NCBI GenBank assembly: GCA_018333785.1 | Contig: JAGXSU010000196.1 | Location: 1 to 51,138 of the forward strand | Source: Methylomicrobium sp. | GTDB taxonomy: Bacteria; Pseudomonadota; Gammaproteobacteria; Methylococcales; Methylomonadaceae | DNA length: 51,138 nt | Direction of reading: 5' to 3' | In this document: one piece after another, positions 38,752 through 47,767 of the stretch | Layout: every line of letters starts with the position of its first letter | Numbering within the stretch: position 1 is the stretch's first letter | Made by a program: the position numbers and the translations under genes | The notes under the pieces: model-generated | Database searches by the model: none | Seen by the model: only the letters and a program-made list of their open reading frames with translations | Told to the model about the DNA's origin: nothing

Positions 38752-38873
38752 GTGGTTGTAAGTGCTTGATTGAAAAGGCTTCTGCAACACGGATGTTGCA
38801 GAGAGCTACAGGGACGTATTGATGCGTCCTTTGAAATCAAGCGCCTACAACCTTAATTCAAAACTAGCGAGAG
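38752..38873 (+). repeat. Dispersed repeat, copy B (nested palindromes)
   Basis: The outer arms GGTTGTAAGTGCTTGATTGA and its near-complement ending CAAGCGCCTACAACC enclose two inner hairpins. These are TCTGCAAC-ACGGAT-GTTGCAGA (8 bp) and GGACG-N8-CGTCC. The unit ends with AATTCAAAACTAGCGAGAG. It lies in the tilS-accA spacer. Copies A and C share the TTGAAATCAA and AATTCAA(G/A)AC blocks. Confidence 0.7.
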
Positions 38874-38999
38874 TTACCCATGATCAACCCTTTGGTGATG
38901 CTGGCAGTCAATCTGGTCGTTGCTGTCAGGCTAAGCAAATTTTAGATTCTTAACCGTTTTTTAGATTATTTGGAAGTCGACGAAAAAGCTGTTTTCGAA

Positions 39000-39956
39000 T
39001 TACTCGGTATACACACCAAAAGCCATAATCCGTTGATAACGTTTTTCCATTAAACGCTCCATCGAATCACGTTTGAGTTCTTCCAGATGCCTTAACAAGG
39101 TTTCTCTCAGGTTCATTGCCGTTTTTTGAAAATCACGGTGCGCTCCACCTAAAGGCTCTCTGACCACTTCATCGAGAAAGCCCTGTTCACGGATACGATC
39201 TGACGTAATCCCCATCGCTTCAGCCGCCAACTGGGATTTATCAGCACTTTTCCAGAGAATCGATGCGCAACCTTCAGGCGAAATTACCGAATAAGTGCTG
39301 TATTCAAGCATAATCAAGCGATCGCCGACGCCGATAGCCAATGCACCGCCAGAACCGCCTTCACCGATGACCGTGCAGATGATGGGTGTTTGTAACCGCG
39401 CCATTTCAAACAAGTTACGAGCTATTGCCTCGCTTTGGCCGCGTTCTTCCGCACCAATACCGGGATAGGCCCCCGGTGTATCGATCAGACAAATGATCGG
39501 CAAACCAAATCGCTCGGCCATTTTCATGACTCGTAGAGCTTTGCGATAACCCTCGGGTCTGGGCATGCCAAAGTTTCGATAAATTTTTTCCTTGGTATCC
39601 CGGCCCTTTTGATGCCCTATCAGTGCAACCGGCTGCCCTTCGAGACGAGCCAGTCCGCATATAATGGCCGGATCATCAGCGTAGGCACGGTCACCATGTA
39701 ACTCATGAAAATCAGAGAAGATCAAATCAATGTAATCCAGGGTATAAGGCCGCCCGGGATGTCTTGATAATTGTGAAATCTGCCAGTCGCTAAGCCCGGA
39801 AAAAATTGACTCGGTCAGCGCCTTGCTCTTACTTTCCAGTTGTTCCAGCGCATCGGAAATATTGATATCGTTATCGAACTGAACTCGGCGAAGTTCTTTT
39901 ATTTTGGCTTCCAATTCGGCGATGGGTTGTTCAAAATCGAGAAATTTAAGGTCCAT
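39000..39956 (-). CDS. accA: Acetyl-CoA carboxylase carboxyltransferase subunit alpha
   Basis: AccA with AccD transfers the carboxyl group from biotin to acetyl-CoA, the first step of fatty-acid synthesis. The 318-residue protein starts [20 protein letters not shown]. It shows the conserved [13 protein letters not shown]-like region ([14 protein letters not shown]), then [40 protein letters not shown], and [20 protein letters not shown] with [15 protein letters not shown]. All are standard. It is 57 bases downstream of rarA. AccD and the biotin subunits are elsewhere. Confidence 0.98.
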   Translation of the reverse strand: MDLKFLDFEQPIAELEAKIKELRRVQFDNDINISDALEQLESKSKALTESIFSGLSDWQISQLSRHPGRPYTLDYIDLIFSDFHELHGDRAYADDPAIICGLARLEGQPVALIGHQKGRDTKEKIYRNFGMPRPEGYRKALRVMKMAERFGLPIICLIDTPGAYPGIGAEERGQSEAIARNLFEMARLQTPIICTVIGEGGSGGALAIGVGDRLIMLEYSTYSVISPEGCASILWKSADKSQLAAEAMGITSDRIREQGFLDEVVREPLGGAHRDFQKTAMNLRETLLRHLEELKRDSMERLMEKRYQRIMAFGVYTE

Positions 39957-40013
39957 AATCCTACATAAACTAGATAAAATGATTCGGATCGTCCAGGATT
40001 ACCTTATTAAAGG

Positions 40014-41330
40014 TCAACTCCTATCAGTACGGGACATTTTATCTAAATTCCGTAAATGTTTTAATTTTTCTGCAATTTTTATTTCTAATCCACGATTGAC
40101 CGGTGTGTAATACTGAGAACCCTTTAAACTTTCTGGAAAATAATTCTCTCCGGCAGCATAAGCATCGGGCTCATCATGCGCATAACGATAGGCTTTTCCG
40201 TAATCCAACGACTTCATCAGCGAAGTGGGCGCATTTCTCAAATGAACCGGCACTGGCAGGCTGCCGCTTTCCTTGGCATCGCGCATGGCCGCATTATAAG
40301 CCCTATAAACTGCATTGCTTTTAGCTGCGCAGGCAAGATAAACGACGGCATGCGCCAAGGCTAATTCTCCCTCGGGACTACCCAGTCGTTCTTGCGCTTC
40401 CCATGCGCTTATGGCCAACGGCAACGCTCTTGGATCCGCATTGCCGATATCCTCTGAAGCAATCCTGACAATTCTGCGGGCCAGATAAGACAAATCACAA
40501 CCGGCATCCATCATCCGGCACAACCAATATAATGCAGCATCCGGCGAACTGCCCCGTACCGACTTATGTAACGCTGATATCTGATTGTAAAACTCTTCGC
40601 CTTGCTTATCGAAACGGCGGGGTCCGCCGGACAGTACTTCTTTGGCAATGGCCTCATTAATACAGTTGCTGTTTTGCGCTGCCGCCAATTCCACGGCAAT
40701 CTCAAGCAGATTTAACGCTCGCCGGGCATCACCATCGGCGGCCGCTGCAAACTGACGCTTGATCTCCTCGTCCATCTCGATAATCAGATTGCCCAAGCCT
40801 TTTTCCTTTTCGGTTAACGCCTTGTTCAATACCGCCAGTAAATCCTCTGTTGACAGTGCATTCAACACATAAACCCTGGCCCTGGACAAAAGCGCATTGT
40901 TCAGCGCAAACGACGGATTTTCAGTCGTAGCCCCGATAAAATAGAACGTACCGTCCTCTACATGCGGTAAAAAGGCGTCTTGTTGGGCTTTATTAAATCG
41001 ATGCACTTCATCGACAAACAAAATGGTGCGTTGCCGGCGAATTTCCCTGGCGGCTTGCGCTTCTGTCACAGCCGCTCTTATTTCCTTGACACCGGCCAAC
41101 ACCGCTGAAATAGGAATAAACAGTGCGTCAGAATGGTTGGCAATCATCCTTGCCAACGTGGTTTTACCGGTACCGGGCGGGCCCCAGAAAATCATTGAGT
41201 GCAATCGTCCTGCCGCTATTGCTTCATACAGTGGTTTACCCGGGCTCAACAGATGCCGCTGACCGGTGTACTCATCCAGCTGAGTAGGCCGCATTCGCTC
41301 TGCCAAGGGCTTGTTCAAGGTATCATTCAC
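40014..41330 (-). CDS. rarA: Replication-associated recombination protein RarA (MgsA)
   Basis: RarA is a clamp-loader-like AAA+ ATPase that acts at stalled replication forks. The 438-residue protein has ERMRPTQLDEYTGQRHLLSP at the start, Walker A FWGPPGTGKTTLARMIA, Walker B TILFVDEVHRFNKAQQDAFL and sensor 1 IGATTENPSFALNNALLSRA. The C-terminal tetramerisation domain contains VRGSSPDAALYWLCRMMDAG. It follows lolA by 69 bases; the lolA-rarA order is conserved in gammaproteobacteria. Confidence 0.97.
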   Translation of the reverse strand: MNDTLNKPLAERMRPTQLDEYTGQRHLLSPGKPLYEAIAAGRLHSMIFWGPPGTGKTTLARMIANHSDALFIPISAVLAGVKEIRAAVTEAQAAREIRRQRTILFVDEVHRFNKAQQDAFLPHVEDGTFYFIGATTENPSFALNNALLSRARVYVLNALSTEDLLAVLNKALTEKEKGLGNLIIEMDEEIKRQFAAAADGDARRALNLLEIAVELAAAQNSNCINEAIAKEVLSGGPRRFDKQGEEFYNQISALHKSVRGSSPDAALYWLCRMMDAGCDLSYLARRIVRIASEDIGNADPRALPLAISAWEAQERLGSPEGELALAHAVVYLACAAKSNAVYRAYNAAMRDAKESGSLPVPVHLRNAPTSLMKSLDYGKAYRYAHDEPDAYAAGENYFPESLKGSQYYTPVNRGLEIKIAEKLKHLRNLDKMSRTDRS

Positions 41331-41399
41331 TGTCCGGCCTCAAGTAAGATAGAAACTTACCATGTCATTCCAAATGTCGTCTGCACTTAAAGAGTCGTG

Positions 41400-42029
41400 T
41401 TATTCTTCAAAAACATCCGATCCCGGTGGCGGCGTGAATATAAACAACTCATCATCCAGAGATGGATTGACTGCAATATTCGAAAAATAAATACGGGTTA
41501 ATTGGCCAAAATTATCGCTTAATTCCATCCCGCCCAGGGTTCCCTTATCCAGCCCGATCAAGACATATTTAAAGCCGCTGTCCTCGTTTTTAGGCAGCAA
41601 TTTGATCCATTGCATATCTTCATCAGTGCCTTGATCCTGAATATTAAAGTTTTCTTCCAGGTCAATATCACCGCTAAGTAACAGAGCGGGAGTCGAGCCT
41701 ACCGACTGGTCCAGCTTTTTAACCGTCACCTGTTCCAGGTCCGCATCGTAAAACCAGACCTTACCTGCATTGGAAATGATTTCCTGAGAAAAAGGCTTGG
41801 TGTACTGCCAGCGAAACTTTCCGGGCCTACGCAAATAAAACACCCCGTAACTGGTTTGCCGGGCATTGCCTGCTTCATCGACAGCTATTTGTTTAAAATC
41901 GGCTTTCAGCGCCTTGGATGACGTTAAAAAAGCCCGTAACTGGCTTACCGGTTTTTCCTGGGCCTGAGTATTCAGCACCGTTAACAATAACAAAATACCT
42001 AACCACTGAAACATTTTAAATCGCAACAT
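41400..42029 (-). CDS. lolA: Outer-membrane lipoprotein carrier protein LolA
   Basis: LolA carries lipoproteins through the periplasm from LolCDE to LolB. The 209-residue precursor has a signal peptide (FKMFQWLGILLLLTVLNTQA, cleavage after AQA-like sequence). The mature part begins with a helix and strands, LKADFKQIAVDEAGNARQTS, then FYLRRPGKFRWQYTKPFSQE. The motif RPGKFRW, with the hydrophobic-cavity strands around it, is typical. It ends GMELSDNFGQLTRIYFSNIA plus a short tail. It is 15 bases after the PBP1b gene and before rarA. Confidence 0.95.
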   Translation of the reverse strand: MLRFKMFQWLGILLLLTVLNTQAQEKPVSQLRAFLTSSKALKADFKQIAVDEAGNARQTSYGVFYLRRPGKFRWQYTKPFSQEIISNAGKVWFYDADLEQVTVKKLDQSVGSTPALLLSGDIDLEENFNIQDQGTDEDMQWIKLLPKNEDSGFKYVLIGLDKGTLGGMELSDNFGQLTRIYFSNIAVNPSLDDELFIFTPPPGSDVFEE

Positions 42030-42044
42030 AATGCTCGCTTTAAT

Positions 42045-44396
42045 TTATTGAAAAAGATTATTTAACCAGGTATCCGGATTCTCAGTACCGCCGCCATTGA
42101 CGCAAGGTGAACTGGCTTTAGGGGCAGAACCGCGAATATAGGGAAATTGGCTGACGCCGGGACAGTCCTTGTTTGCCAACAAACCGGAGAAAGGGTCTAT
42201 CCAGACCAGATCGACATTGTCAGGGGGCGTCAACAACACAGGACGCGTACTGATTTTCTGCATAAGACTGGCCCATAACTTCAACGCACCGGTTGAACCG
42301 GTGAGTCCTGCCGGTTTGTTATCGTCTCTGCCAACCCACACGACCGAGAGATAATCGCCACTGAATCCGGCAAACCAGCTGTCTCTCATTTCATTGGTTG
42401 TTCCGGTTTTGCCCACCAGCTGAAATTCTCTGGGCACATAATTGTAGGCAGAACGTCCCGTTCCCTCGTTCATCACTTCCTGCATGATCGTATTGGTAAT
42501 ATAGGTTGCCGAAGGATCAACCGTTTGCCTGACGGTTAAAGGGTAACTTTGCAAGCGTTTACCCTCACTGTTGACAACACCCCTGATGGATCTCAAGGGC
42601 GATGTAAACCCATCACCGGCAAGTGTTTGATAGATTTGCGTTACCTCCATCGGAGTCAAAGGGGAAGCGCCCAAAAGAAATGACGGAAACAGTTCAAACG
42701 AACGCGTAATACCCATGCTTCTTAACGTTTTGGCAACACGCGCGACACCTATATCCATGCCGATACGGACTGTCGCCAGGTTATAGGAATTGGCCAAAGC
42801 CTTATGAAACGGAACAATACCGTGCTGGGTATTATCATAGTTTTTGGGCTCCCAGAGCTGGCCTTTTGCCGCCTTGACTCTGATGGTAGTGTCGCTGACC
42901 GGTGTAGTAATCGTATATTTTGAAGGATATTCAAGCGCGGTCAGGTAAACGAAAGGCTTAATCAATGAACCGATAGGTCGCACCGCATCGACCGCCCGGT
43001 TAAAACCGGCTGACTTCGTATCACTGCCGCCCACCAGACCGACGATTTCGCCATCCTCTTTACGGGTAACAACCACAGCAGTTTCCAGTTCCCGCGCTTT
43101 TGGATTTTTTTGTAACTCTTTGATTTTTTCGGCAACGGTTTTTTCCAGAGCGTCTTGCACATGGGGTTCCAAGGTCGTGAAAATATTCAGCCCTTCAGAG
43201 GTCAAATCTTCTTCCTTGTAGGTCTCCTTTAACTGTCTTTTAACCAAATCAAGAAACGCCGGATATCGGTTTACAGATCGGTGCGTGTTGGCAATGACTT
43301 TTAACGGTTCTTTTTTTGACTCGGCGCGTTGCTGTTCATTGATGTAATTCATCTCGGCCATCTTATCGAGGACCAGATCACGGCGTTCAAGCGCTCGCTC
43401 CGGATAGCGCCGAGGATCATAGTAAGACGGACCTCGCACTAAAGCCACCAGCGAGGCCACCTGGGTTAACGGAAGATTTTTTAACGGCTGGCCAAAATAA
43501 AATTCGCTGGCCAAGCCAAATCCATGCACAGCGCTGGCTCCATCCTGACCCAGATACACTTCATTAAGATAAGCTTCCAATATTTCGTCTTTGTCATAGC
43601 GGTACTCTATGATTAACGACATGAACACTTCATTGATTTTTCGAACAAAACTGCGCTCGTTGGTCAAATAGAAATTTTTGATCAACTGTTGTGTGATCGT
43701 ACTTCCGCCCTGAACGATGCCTCCGGCTCTGACATTGGCCCACATGGCTCTGGCAATCGCTTTCAAGGAAATACCGTAATGCTGGTAAAAATCCCTGTCC
43801 TCTGTCGCCAACAATCCCTGTATCAGCGTCGGCGGCGCTTCGGCCAGCTTGATCAGCACTCGATCTTCCTTGCGGGTGGGATAAAAACTACCGATCTGCA
43901 ATGAATCCAGCCGAAAAATGGTCAGGTCTTTTGACAAGGTTGCATCAAATATTCGCGCTATTTCACTATCGAAAAACTGTACCTTGACCAAACGGCTGTC
44001 CTGTTTTTCATCCCAAAAACTAAACGTGCGCGTTTTGATTGTTATTTGAGACGCTTGCCTGGAGTAAGTGCCTTCAGAAGAAAGCTGCGGATCTTCACGG
44101 TAATGTAAAAATTGCAAATGACTTTCCAGATTGGCTAAAGTCATTTTATGTCCGGTATACAACTCAAGCGGACTGGCATAAACGCGAGCCGGAATTGCCC
44201 ACCGTTTACCTTCAAACTGATTGCGTACGTTGTAATCAAGATAACCGATATAACTGGCCAACAAAAAAGCGGCGAAAACCAGAAACAACACCACTAATTT
44301 GACCAGCCATCTTTTGACGGGATTGATGGGCTGTTTTTTTTTGTTTCTGCGTACCGTTGATTTTCTTTTCAGTGTACTTTGAGGTCTTGTGGCCAT
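42045..44396 (-). CDS. mrcB: Bifunctional penicillin-binding protein 1B
   Basis: PBP1b polymerises and cross-links peptidoglycan. The 783-residue protein has a basic cytoplasmic tail, one membrane helix (WLVKLVVLFLVFAAFLLASY, near 29-50) and then a UB2H-like domain. The GT51 glycosyltransferase domain has LLATEDRDFYQHYGISLKAI, GGSTITQQLIKNFYLTNERS and IVEYRYDKDEILEAYLNEVY-type sequence. The transpeptidase domain carries the catalytic SLIK in RPIGSLIKPFVYL, the SYN motif in ANSYNLATVRIG and KTG in LVGKTGTTNEMRDSWFAG. All three active-site motifs are intact. UB2H suggests activation by an outer-membrane LpoB-like partner in the family. First gene of the mrcB-lolA-rarA-accA run. Confidence 0.97.
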   Translation of the reverse strand: MATRPQSTLKRKSTVRRNKKKQPINPVKRWLVKLVVLFLVFAAFLLASYIGYLDYNVRNQFEGKRWAIPARVYASPLELYTGHKMTLANLESHLQFLHYREDPQLSSEGTYSRQASQITIKTRTFSFWDEKQDSRLVKVQFFDSEIARIFDATLSKDLTIFRLDSLQIGSFYPTRKEDRVLIKLAEAPPTLIQGLLATEDRDFYQHYGISLKAIARAMWANVRAGGIVQGGSTITQQLIKNFYLTNERSFVRKINEVFMSLIIEYRYDKDEILEAYLNEVYLGQDGASAVHGFGLASEFYFGQPLKNLPLTQVASLVALVRGPSYYDPRRYPERALERRDLVLDKMAEMNYINEQQRAESKKEPLKVIANTHRSVNRYPAFLDLVKRQLKETYKEEDLTSEGLNIFTTLEPHVQDALEKTVAEKIKELQKNPKARELETAVVVTRKEDGEIVGLVGGSDTKSAGFNRAVDAVRPIGSLIKPFVYLTALEYPSKYTITTPVSDTTIRVKAAKGQLWEPKNYDNTQHGIVPFHKALANSYNLATVRIGMDIGVARVAKTLRSMGITRSFELFPSFLLGASPLTPMEVTQIYQTLAGDGFTSPLRSIRGVVNSEGKRLQSYPLTVRQTVDPSATYITNTIMQEVMNEGTGRSAYNYVPREFQLVGKTGTTNEMRDSWFAGFSGDYLSVVWVGRDDNKPAGLTGSTGALKLWASLMQKISTRPVLLTPPDNVDLVWIDPFSGLLANKDCPGVSQFPYIRGSAPKASSPCVNGGGTENPDTWLNNLFQ

Positions 44397-44864
44397 AGTT
44401 TAAAAAATTGATTAATCGGTATACGCTTCCTATTTGCCGCAGAATAATCCGCGGCATCAATACTCAAGAAAACCGGTCAGCGAAGCCACTGTATTGATTG
44501 TTGATTCTTGTCGCAAGGATGTACCTGATTGAAAGCCATTACCCGGACCTTATCGATATTTATCAGGTGATTGTTTATACCCATCGAAGATCGAAATTCG
44601 GCACCGGTATGCCCGTCAAAGTAAGCCGTAAATATATCCATGTAGCCATAGCCGAACACCCCGTTGCCTCCTTAGGCACTGCCGAAATTTGAAGTGCGAA
44701 AGGAACACATAATATGGGCTTTCAAGAATACAGCGTTGCTTGTTGGATAAAAATAACTCAACGTTATGAAGTAAACCTGAACAAGGTTAGTTTTAACAAA
44801 TCAATAAAAATAAGTTGAGGTGCAAAGATTGCTTATTTACGAAGGAAGCTCGAATTGATTTTGC
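44397..44864. other. 468-base stretch; possible small or relic ORF but nothing supported
   Basis: A plus-strand frame at 44519-44692 (58 codons, MYLIESHYPDLIDIYQVIVY... ending LGTAEI) has fairly coding-like codons but no spaced ribosome site and no family I recognise. An opposite frame at 44477-44659 overlaps it. It could be a small unknown gene, a relic, or chance. No terminator or RNA gene is evident. The spacer separates the PBP1b gene from the minus-strand GGDEF/EAL gene downstream of its own stop. Confidence 0.35.
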
Positions 44865-46706
44865 TTAATCCGGCCTATTATACGAAAAATGCGATTTTGT
44901 TTCGCCTTCATTTGATAGTTGCGCAAGAGGAACCCGGCCTCCATCAATTAAATCGCGGCTGGGTTTTCCAAAAAGATAGCCTTGCCCGTACTCAATACCC
45001 AGGCTGACCAATATCGGTATGACCTGCGGTATCTCTATAAATTCTGCCACGGTTTTTTTCCCCAGTTTCCTGGCGACATCCGCCATCGATTTTACCAGAA
45101 CTTGATCAGTTTCATCATTGACCAGATTGCGAATGAATTGGCCGTCAATTTTGACATAATCAACAGGGAATTTTTTGAGGTAGTTGAATGAACAAAACCC
45201 GGCGCCAAAATCATCCAAAGCAAAATGACATCCTAATGCTCTTATTTTGTTGATCATTTGCCGGGTTTGGTCGAAATTATCAACAGCGGCAGTTTCGGTA
45301 ATTTCAAACGTAATCCGGTCCGCATTAACCCATGTGAGATCCAGCTTTCGCTTCAGCGTCGGTAATAAACTCCCATCCTGAAAGGCAAAACCGGACAAAT
45401 TAATCGCAAGACAGATATCTGACATTTCAACGGGCAAAGCGGCCAAAAAATCTAACGCGTTTTCAACCACCCAGATGTCTATGCAATGAATCAACCCCAT
45501 CCTCTCCGCTACCGGAATAAATTCCATGGGATGAATCACGCTATCGGCCTGCCCCCGCATCCTGATAAGCACTTCATAATGCGAGACAATGCCTGTTTTC
45601 AGGTTAATAACCGGCTGAAATACCAGAAAGAAATTTTTGTCGACCAAAGCTTCCCGAATCAGCGGAACCCAGTAAACATCACGGTGCCTTTCCTTGATGG
45701 CTTTATCGTCCTCGTTGTAGATCCAGACCATGTTACGGCCGTTTTGTTTTGCCAGATAGCATGCCTGATGGGCTTTGGAAATCAGTTCTTCAGGATGGAC
45801 AATCACTTTCTGAGTAGGTAACGTAGCGATGCCAATCGATGCGGTGATGTTGTAACACACATCACCGGTAGTGAAGCGGCATTCATCCAGACTTTTGCGA
45901 ATAGCTTCAGCCGATTCCTTCGCCTGAGTGAGAGACAAGTTTTCGAAATAAAGACAAAATTCATCGGAATCGATACGCGCAAAAAAAACGTCTCTTGTCA
46001 GTGTCTTTCTGATTAAAGCGACCACCTCAATAATCAGCCGATCAGCAACATCAAAGCCTTCCAGATCATTGATGAGACCAAAGCGATCAAGATCAATCAA
46101 TAGCAAGGCGCCGTTCTGATGCAGCGTTTTAAATCGCATCAGGCTTAACCGAATGTGTTGCTCCAGATTGGCACGATTCATCAAGCCAGTCAGTTCGTCA
46201 TGGGCGATCAAATATTTTAGTTTGGCATCCAGCAGCTTCCGGGTTGCCAGCTCACTGATTAGTTTTTCCTGCTGCTGATTGCGTAAATAACGCTCATTCT
46301 TTAAAACCAACAGTAATTCGACCAGAATCAGTAATTCAGACTCTCTGAACGACGCATAAAGATCGTAAATCAAATCCCCTGAAGACTGGATGGAGACATT
46401 TATTTCATCCGAAGACTCCGCTTTCAAAATAATAAAAGGCAAGGCAATACCGTTATTTTCGCGGGAAAGAGAGGTGCACATGTGTCCCACATCGCCTCCA
46501 GGCAAAAACTCATCGACGATGACCAGACCCAGATCCACTGAATTTTCAGCAAACGGACGAATGATACGATAAATATCCGCACATTCACTCGCAAATGACA
46601 AATTGGAAAAGCCTTTTCTCAAAAGCATCGATTCTATGGCTATCACTAACTTAGAATCGATACCGGCTATGATTATTTTCTTGCGTTGTAATGATTTGCT
46701 CAGCAT
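44865..46706 (-). CDS. GGDEF/EAL protein with N-terminal receiver-like domain, probable c-di-GMP phosphodiesterase
   Basis: The 613-residue protein starts with a receiver-like domain (KKIIIAGIDSKLVIAIESML; possible acceptor Asp in LVIVDEFLPGG; the conserved lysine region is not clear). A GGDEF domain follows (IAHDELTGLMNRANLEQHI, LLIDLDRFGLINDLEGF). Its signature is degenerate: ARIDSDEF in place of RxGGDEF, so cyclase activity is unlikely. The EAL domain keeps its catalytic features: YEVLIRM (EVL variant), CLAINLSGFAFQD, ITFEITETAAV, LDDFGAGFCSFNYLKKFPVD, YVKIDGQFI and KKTVAEFIE. Expected role: hydrolysis of c-di-GMP, controlled by phosphorylation or by GTP binding to the GGDEF domain. No partner kinase is adjacent. 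Confidence 0.92.
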   Translation of the reverse strand: MLSKSLQRKKIIIAGIDSKLVIAIESMLLRKGFSNLSFASECADIYRIIRPFAENSVDLGLVIVDEFLPGGDVGHMCTSLSRENNGIALPFIILKAESSDEINVSIQSSGDLIYDLYASFRESELLILVELLLVLKNERYLRNQQQEKLISELATRKLLDAKLKYLIAHDELTGLMNRANLEQHIRLSLMRFKTLHQNGALLLIDLDRFGLINDLEGFDVADRLIIEVVALIRKTLTRDVFFARIDSDEFCLYFENLSLTQAKESAEAIRKSLDECRFTTGDVCYNITASIGIATLPTQKVIVHPEELISKAHQACYLAKQNGRNMVWIYNEDDKAIKERHRDVYWVPLIREALVDKNFFLVFQPVINLKTGIVSHYEVLIRMRGQADSVIHPMEFIPVAERMGLIHCIDIWVVENALDFLAALPVEMSDICLAINLSGFAFQDGSLLPTLKRKLDLTWVNADRITFEITETAAVDNFDQTRQMINKIRALGCHFALDDFGAGFCSFNYLKKFPVDYVKIDGQFIRNLVNDETDQVLVKSMADVARKLGKKTVAEFIEIPQVIPILVSLGIEYGQGYLFGKPSRDLIDGGRVPLAQLSNEGETKSHFSYNRPD

Positions 46707-46862
46707 CTGACTTTTGGTAAATTCGGATTGTCTATCCCATCAACAGATCCCATTTAAACGGTCCGTTTCTTTGTGTATTTGATTCCACCGGCGCTTCCTT
46801 GCATTATGAAAAAGCTCCCCTATGCTTTCAGGTAATCATAGTCATGTATTTACAAATTCCAA

Positions 46863-47735
46863 ATGAAGCCCATGAACAAACCCTATTCGTCTTTTTCACT
46901 GAGCAGCAACGATTTAACCCTATCGGATCTATTTAAAGGCGATTTGCAGCTGAGTTCACCGCCCGCCATCTATTTTCAATTGAAAAAAGTGATTGATGAT
47001 CCCAGTAAAACAATGGCCGATGCAGGAAACGTTATCGATAAGGATCCCGGGCTTACGATTCGTTTGTTAAAACTGGTCAACAGTGCGTTTTTTGGTTTTC
47101 CCTCTCAAATCTCAACCATATCCAGAGCCATATCCATAATAGGCACGCAGGAACTGCAAAACCTGGTGTTAGGCACTCTGATTATTGAGAAATTTTCAAA
47201 TGTGCCTGCAGGCTCTATTTCGCTCAATGACTACTGGGCGCAAAGCGTCAGAACTGCGTTGGCCGCTAAAGAAATTTCAAAAAGAACTCAATCGGCAGAA
47301 AAACTGGAAACGATTTTTATCTGTGGTTTGCTGCATGAAATCGGCAAACTGGTTCTCTACAGACGGATACCGGAATTAGCCAGAGAGATCAGTCTGTTAA
47401 TCGAATCCTCCGATGAAACGGACAGTGCATTGGAACGCAGACTTTTAGGTTTCGACCATTATCAGGTTGGCTCTGAACTCAGCCGCTTATGGAAATTGCC
47501 TGAAGTCATTACCGAATCCATTGCTCAACACAATGCCATTTATAATACCGGCCCTTTCAGCGAAACAGCAGCCATTGTTAGACTGGCTGCAAAATTGAGC
47601 AAGATGGAATTAGAGGACAGCATTGATAAGGAACTTGATCATTTTAATATTTCCCAAAGTTTACTGGTTGAAATCATGAATTCCGTTCATGATCAATTTG
47701 AAGAAATATTCGCAATTTTTTATCCCAAGCGTTGA
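46863..47735 (+). CDS. HDOD-domain signalling protein
   Basis: The 290-residue protein is almost entirely one HDOD domain: LSSPPAIYFQLKKVIDDPSK, GNVIDKDPGLTIRLLKLVNS, AFFGFPSQISTISRAISIIG and GLLHEIGKLVLYRRIPELAR. The final part is WKLPEVITESIAQHN. HDOD domains resemble HD phosphohydrolases without the full metal-binding set; here HEIGK remains. They occur in c-di-GMP signalling and gene-regulation pathways. The start at 46863 gives MKPMNKPYSSFS; the internal Met at position 4 is also possible. It is divergent from the GGDEF/EAL gene across 156 bases, a pairing that suggests related control. Confidence 0.9.
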   Translation: MKPMNKPYSSFSLSSNDLTLSDLFKGDLQLSSPPAIYFQLKKVIDDPSKTMADAGNVIDKDPGLTIRLLKLVNSAFFGFPSQISTISRAISIIGTQELQNLVLGTLIIEKFSNVPAGSISLNDYWAQSVRTALAAKEISKRTQSAEKLETIFICGLLHEIGKLVLYRRIPELAREISLLIESSDETDSALERRLLGFDHYQVGSELSRLWKLPEVITESIAQHNAIYNTGPFSETAAIVRLAAKLSKMELEDSIDKELDHFNISQSLLVEIMNSVHDQFEEIFAIFYPKR

Positions 47736-47767
47736 AGCAAGAATGGGCTTGAGCGATTTATTGCCCT

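Noticed and set aside
38880-38945. 21-codon peptide (MINPLVMLAVNLVVAVRLSK...) after repeat copy B
   Set aside because: Hydrophobic and in frame but too short to judge, with no spaced ribosome site; probably chance or a relic of the repeat flank.
44498-44692. Small plus-strand gene in the spacer between PBP1b and the GGDEF/EAL gene
   Set aside because: Codon pattern is fair, but there is no spaced ribosome site, no family, and an equally long opposite-strand frame; kept only as a remark.
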